Of a DNA stretch of 64,000 bases, positions 62,076 to 64,000 are shown piece by piece. The notes below the pieces were generated by a model. It ran no database searches. It was given only the letters and a program-made list of their open reading frames with translations, and was not told the origin of the DNA. The number at the start of each line of letters is the position of its first letter. Position 1 is the stretch's first letter. Position numbers and translations under genes: made by a program. Source of the stretch: Verrucomicrobiia bacterium (GTDB taxonomy: Bacteria > Verrucomicrobiota > Verrucomicrobiia > Limisphaerales > JADLHS01); the NCBI GenBank assembly GCA_026125285.1, contig JAHCLO010000008.1, forward strand, positions 1 through 64,000. Reading direction: 5' to 3'.

Positions 62076-62789
62076 ATGAAGGCTGGAAGAGTCTCTTGTG
62101 CGTTGTTGGCATTGCTGTTTTTCTGTGTGAGCTACGTGCATCAAGCGAAGTTCGATGGGCCTACCCCGGTTTCGCGGCTGAATTTGCTGCATGCGGGATT
62201 GGTTCACCGCACGCTGAGCATAGATGCTTACCACAAGAACACACCGGACAAGGCTGTTTTCAAAGGCAGTTATTACAGCGACAAGGCGCCCGGAACGGTC
62301 GCGTTGGCGCTGGTACCGTTTGCGCTGGCAGCGGGTATTTTGTGGTTCGCCGGTGTCAGTTTGGATTCAAGTTTCGGTTGGCTGTTTTCAAGTTGGATGG
62401 CGTGCGCCGGGTCAATTGGCGTTATTACCGCACTGGGTGGAGTCGCACTGTTTGCGTGGTTACCAAAATACGTCTCGCCAAGGTGGGCGTTGGTTACGAC
62501 GCTGGCGTTGTTCCTAGGGGCGGCGCCGTTGCCGTACTCTACGATGATGTTTTCCCATGCGCTGGTGGTGGGTTTGCTGGCGATTGCGATTTGGGCAATT
62601 GAAAGGCAGAAGTCGGAGGCCGGAAGTCAGAGGCCGGAGGCGAAACCCGACAGCGCCGTCGCGCTTAACTTGCCGGCGCACTCCCAAAAGCAACCCATTT
62701 CGGGCCGAGTTCCTTTGCGTTCGTCCAACCGGCGTCGGCCAACGGTATCGTCCAATGCCGGGCTGATACTAGTTGGAGCATCTCCATAA
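62076..62789 (+). CDS. Truncated polytopic membrane protein
   Basis: 237 residues, with about five membrane segments in the first 175 residues (for example A-L-A-L-V-P-F-A-L-A-A-G-I-L). It starts with a signal-anchor-like stretch (C-A-L-L-A-L-L-F-F-C-V-S-Y) and keeps F-S-H-A-L-V-V. After about residue 176 the sequence turns polar and is encoded by short tandem repeat DNA (G-A-A-G-T-C-G-G-A-G-G-C-C-G units, 62604-62644), so the natural C-terminus is lost. I recall similar but much longer membrane proteins in PVC genomes; the intact family is not known to me by name. Confidence 0.6.
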   Translation: MKAGRVSCALLALLFFCVSYVHQAKFDGPTPVSRLNLLHAGLVHRTLSIDAYHKNTPDKAVFKGSYYSDKAPGTVALALVPFALAAGILWFAGVSLDSSFGWLFSSWMACAGSIGVITALGGVALFAWLPKYVSPRWALVTTLALFLGAAPLPYSTMMFSHALVVGLLAIAIWAIERQKSEAGSQRPEAKPDSAVALNLPAHSQKQPISGRVPLRSSNRRRPTVSSNAGLILVGASP

Positions 62790-62898
62790 CATCCGCATCC
62801 GCATCAAAGGTCCGCTTTGGGTGCGAATCTCGCTCGTAGCTCCAGAGCGTCGAATGAAATCAAGACAGAGCCGGGGAGGGGGAGAGCGAGGGTTCGGA

Positions 62899-62974
62899 TG
62901 GTGGAGCCGTGGGGATTCGAACCCCAGACCCCCACAATGCCATTGTGGTGCTCTACCAACTGAGCTACGACCCC
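62899..62974 (-). tRNA. tRNA-Ala (GGC anticodon)
   Basis: Minus-strand cloverleaf with 3' CCA encoded. Acceptor GGGGTCG pairs with CGGCTCC (two wobble pairs), D-arm GCTC/GAGC, anticodon stem CCACA/TGTGG with a 7-base loop ATGGCAT, anticodon GGC at 62941-62939 (reads codon GCC, alanine), T-arm TGGGG/CCCCA with TTCGAAT loop. 76 bases. I see no intron or unusual arm. Confidence 0.95.
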
Positions 62975-62977
62975 ATC

Positions 62978-63450
62978 CAAAGCGAGTGCCAATCTAGTTT
63001 CCTCTCTCGTATTGTCAAAGCCATTTTCAGAGGCGGTTGTTCCAATGAATCCCCGCGTTCGTGGCCGTGAATTGAATCAGGGGCAAGCACGGACGGCTCT
63101 GCAAGATCAAGCGTTGGCCACCTGTCGCCATTCCTGGCTACTCGGTGATCTGAGGTTGCCAACCTGGAGTGGCGGTTGGGGCGTGTGCTCCTCTGGATGC
63201 TTGCTTCTTTTCAAGACAGCCCTGTCTTGAGCATTTCCAACTGTTGACCTGATGGCAGTGGGGAAGACGGAGACTCGGCCCATTCGGAACAGAATTGGAG
63301 TTAATCGCAAAAGTCGCGAAATTGGCGGGTTTGCTGCAAGAGATCCGCGGGTCTGTCCGTAGGTTTTCCGCTGACACCAAGGCTCGCAAATGGCATGTGC
63401 CACCGCTGGATCCGGTGGTTGGCAACAGTTATGCGTAGGGAGGTTTCGCC
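62978..63450. other. Intergenic region with a palindrome
   Basis: No gene is convincing. A perfect 9-bp inverted repeat TCAAGACAG-CC-CTGTCTTGA is at 63211-63230. Its core GACAG...CTGTC resembles the GGACA...TGTCC core of the elements at 40021 and 43042. GGGAGG (about 63438-63443) is the ribosome site of the next gene. Confidence 0.6.
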
Positions 63451-64000
63451 ATGGATGTAAATGGAGCACGAATTACCGGTCGGGCGAGAGGCATCGTTCT
63501 CAGCACCTTTCTTTTTACTGCGTTTGCGGTCTTGTCGCCGCACGCGACCACCGCGAAGAATGTAACGCTGGCGTGGGATGCAAGCACCAGTCCCGGGGTG
63601 GTCGGCTACCGGGTTTACCATGGGGTGGCGAGCCGCAATTATACCAACCAGTTTTCGGCAGGCAGCGCGACCAGTGGAACGCTGTCCAACCTGGTTGAGG
63701 GCACAACATATTATATTGCCGCCACGGCGGTGAATGATTTGGGTGTGGAGAGCGAATTCTCAGAGGAGTTGGCTTACACCATTCCGACAGTTCAGAGTCC
63801 GAACCAACCGCCCACGCTCAATGCCCTCAGCGACCTTACGGTTAATGAGAATGCCGACGCCCAGACCGTGGAACTCACCGGCATTACCTCGGGCGTGCCC
63901 AACGAGGAGCAAACCCTGAAGGTCACAGCCAGCTCCAGCAATCCGAGTCTCATTCCCCATCCGACGGTGAACTACACCAGTCCCAACGCCGTCGGTCAGT
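63451..64000 (+). CDS. Secreted protein with fibronectin type III domain (partial)
   Basis: The frame is open from ATG 63451 to the window edge (183 complete codons) with a ribosome site GGGAGG 8-13 bases upstream. Signal peptide: F-L-F-T-A-F-A-V-L-S-P-H-A-T. Then an FN3-type domain (V-T-L-A-W-D-A-S-T-S-P-G-V-V-G-Y-R-V-Y, about 35-120). A Pro-rich linker and the start of a second beta domain (T-L-N-A-L-S-D-L-T-V-N-E-N) follow. Likely a cell-surface or extracellular protein; the rest lies outside the window. Confidence 0.8.
   Translation, partial: MDVNGARITGRARGIVLSTFLFTAFAVLSPHATTAKNVTLAWDASTSPGVVGYRVYHGVASRNYTNQFSAGSATSGTLSNLVEGTTYYIAATAVNDLGVESEFSEELAYTIPTVQSPNQPPTLNALSDLTVNENADAQTVELTGITSGVPNEEQTLKVTASSSNPSLIPHPTVNYTSPNAVGQ

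Overview
The window looks like a chromosome segment of a Verrucomicrobia/PVC-group bacterium, probably near Pedosphaera/Limisphaerales. This is an inference from gene content: pseudopilin-like proteins ending in an H-X9-DG motif, a PEP-CTERM protein, a complete pseudopilin (type II secretion) operon, a remnant of a PVC-type haem-binding dehydrogenase domain, and many dispersed palindromic repeats in a GC-rich genome. No 16S rRNA gene is present to confirm it.

Layout. 1-666 is non-coding and palindrome-rich. 667-3314 holds rpsO and pnp, with a long hairpin between them that resembles an RNase III-processed pnp leader. 3363-9547 holds a Ski2-like helicase, a polyprenyl diphosphate synthase coupled to an ECF sigma factor and a membrane protein, and a CvpA-like protein. 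9873-23405 is a type II secretion operon (E, F, G, H, I, J, K, L, M, C-like, then a secretin split over two genes), followed by a histidine kinase and a sigma-54 activator (23449-26367). 26433-31043 is accessory: gene remnants, an aminotransferase, a truncated IS4 transposase and repeats. 31044-36587 holds an H-X9-DG pseudopilin-like protein, a LolD/FtsX-type ABC exporter and a secreted flavin reductase.

37768-53859 is a putative beta-glucan utilisation locus: a giant glycoside phosphorylase-like protein, a GH2-type TIM-barrel lipoprotein and a sugar porter on the minus strand; and, on the plus strand, a secreted binding protein, a pseudopilin-like protein, a GH16 laminarinase-like enzyme, a NarX/NarL-type two-component pair and a PEP-CTERM protein. 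The last shares its domain with the secreted binding protein. The likely logic is secretion and binding outside, GH16 cleavage, uptake by the porter, phosphorolysis inside, and two-component control.

53938-60057 is a minus-strand housekeeping run (argA, comF, accD, ccsA-like, hemA, hemC). 60156-64000 has a broken DUF5615 toxin-like gene, an IS3 element with a textbook -1 frameshift site, a truncated membrane protein, tRNA-Ala(GGC) and the start of a secreted fibronectin-III protein.

The most unusual features are the split secretin (one N-domain divided between two polypeptides, each with its own signal peptide), a 29-bp-arm palindrome read in frame inside the phosphorylase, pseudopilin leaders built from dispersed repeats, and four hairpins with different stems but the same TGAC loop.
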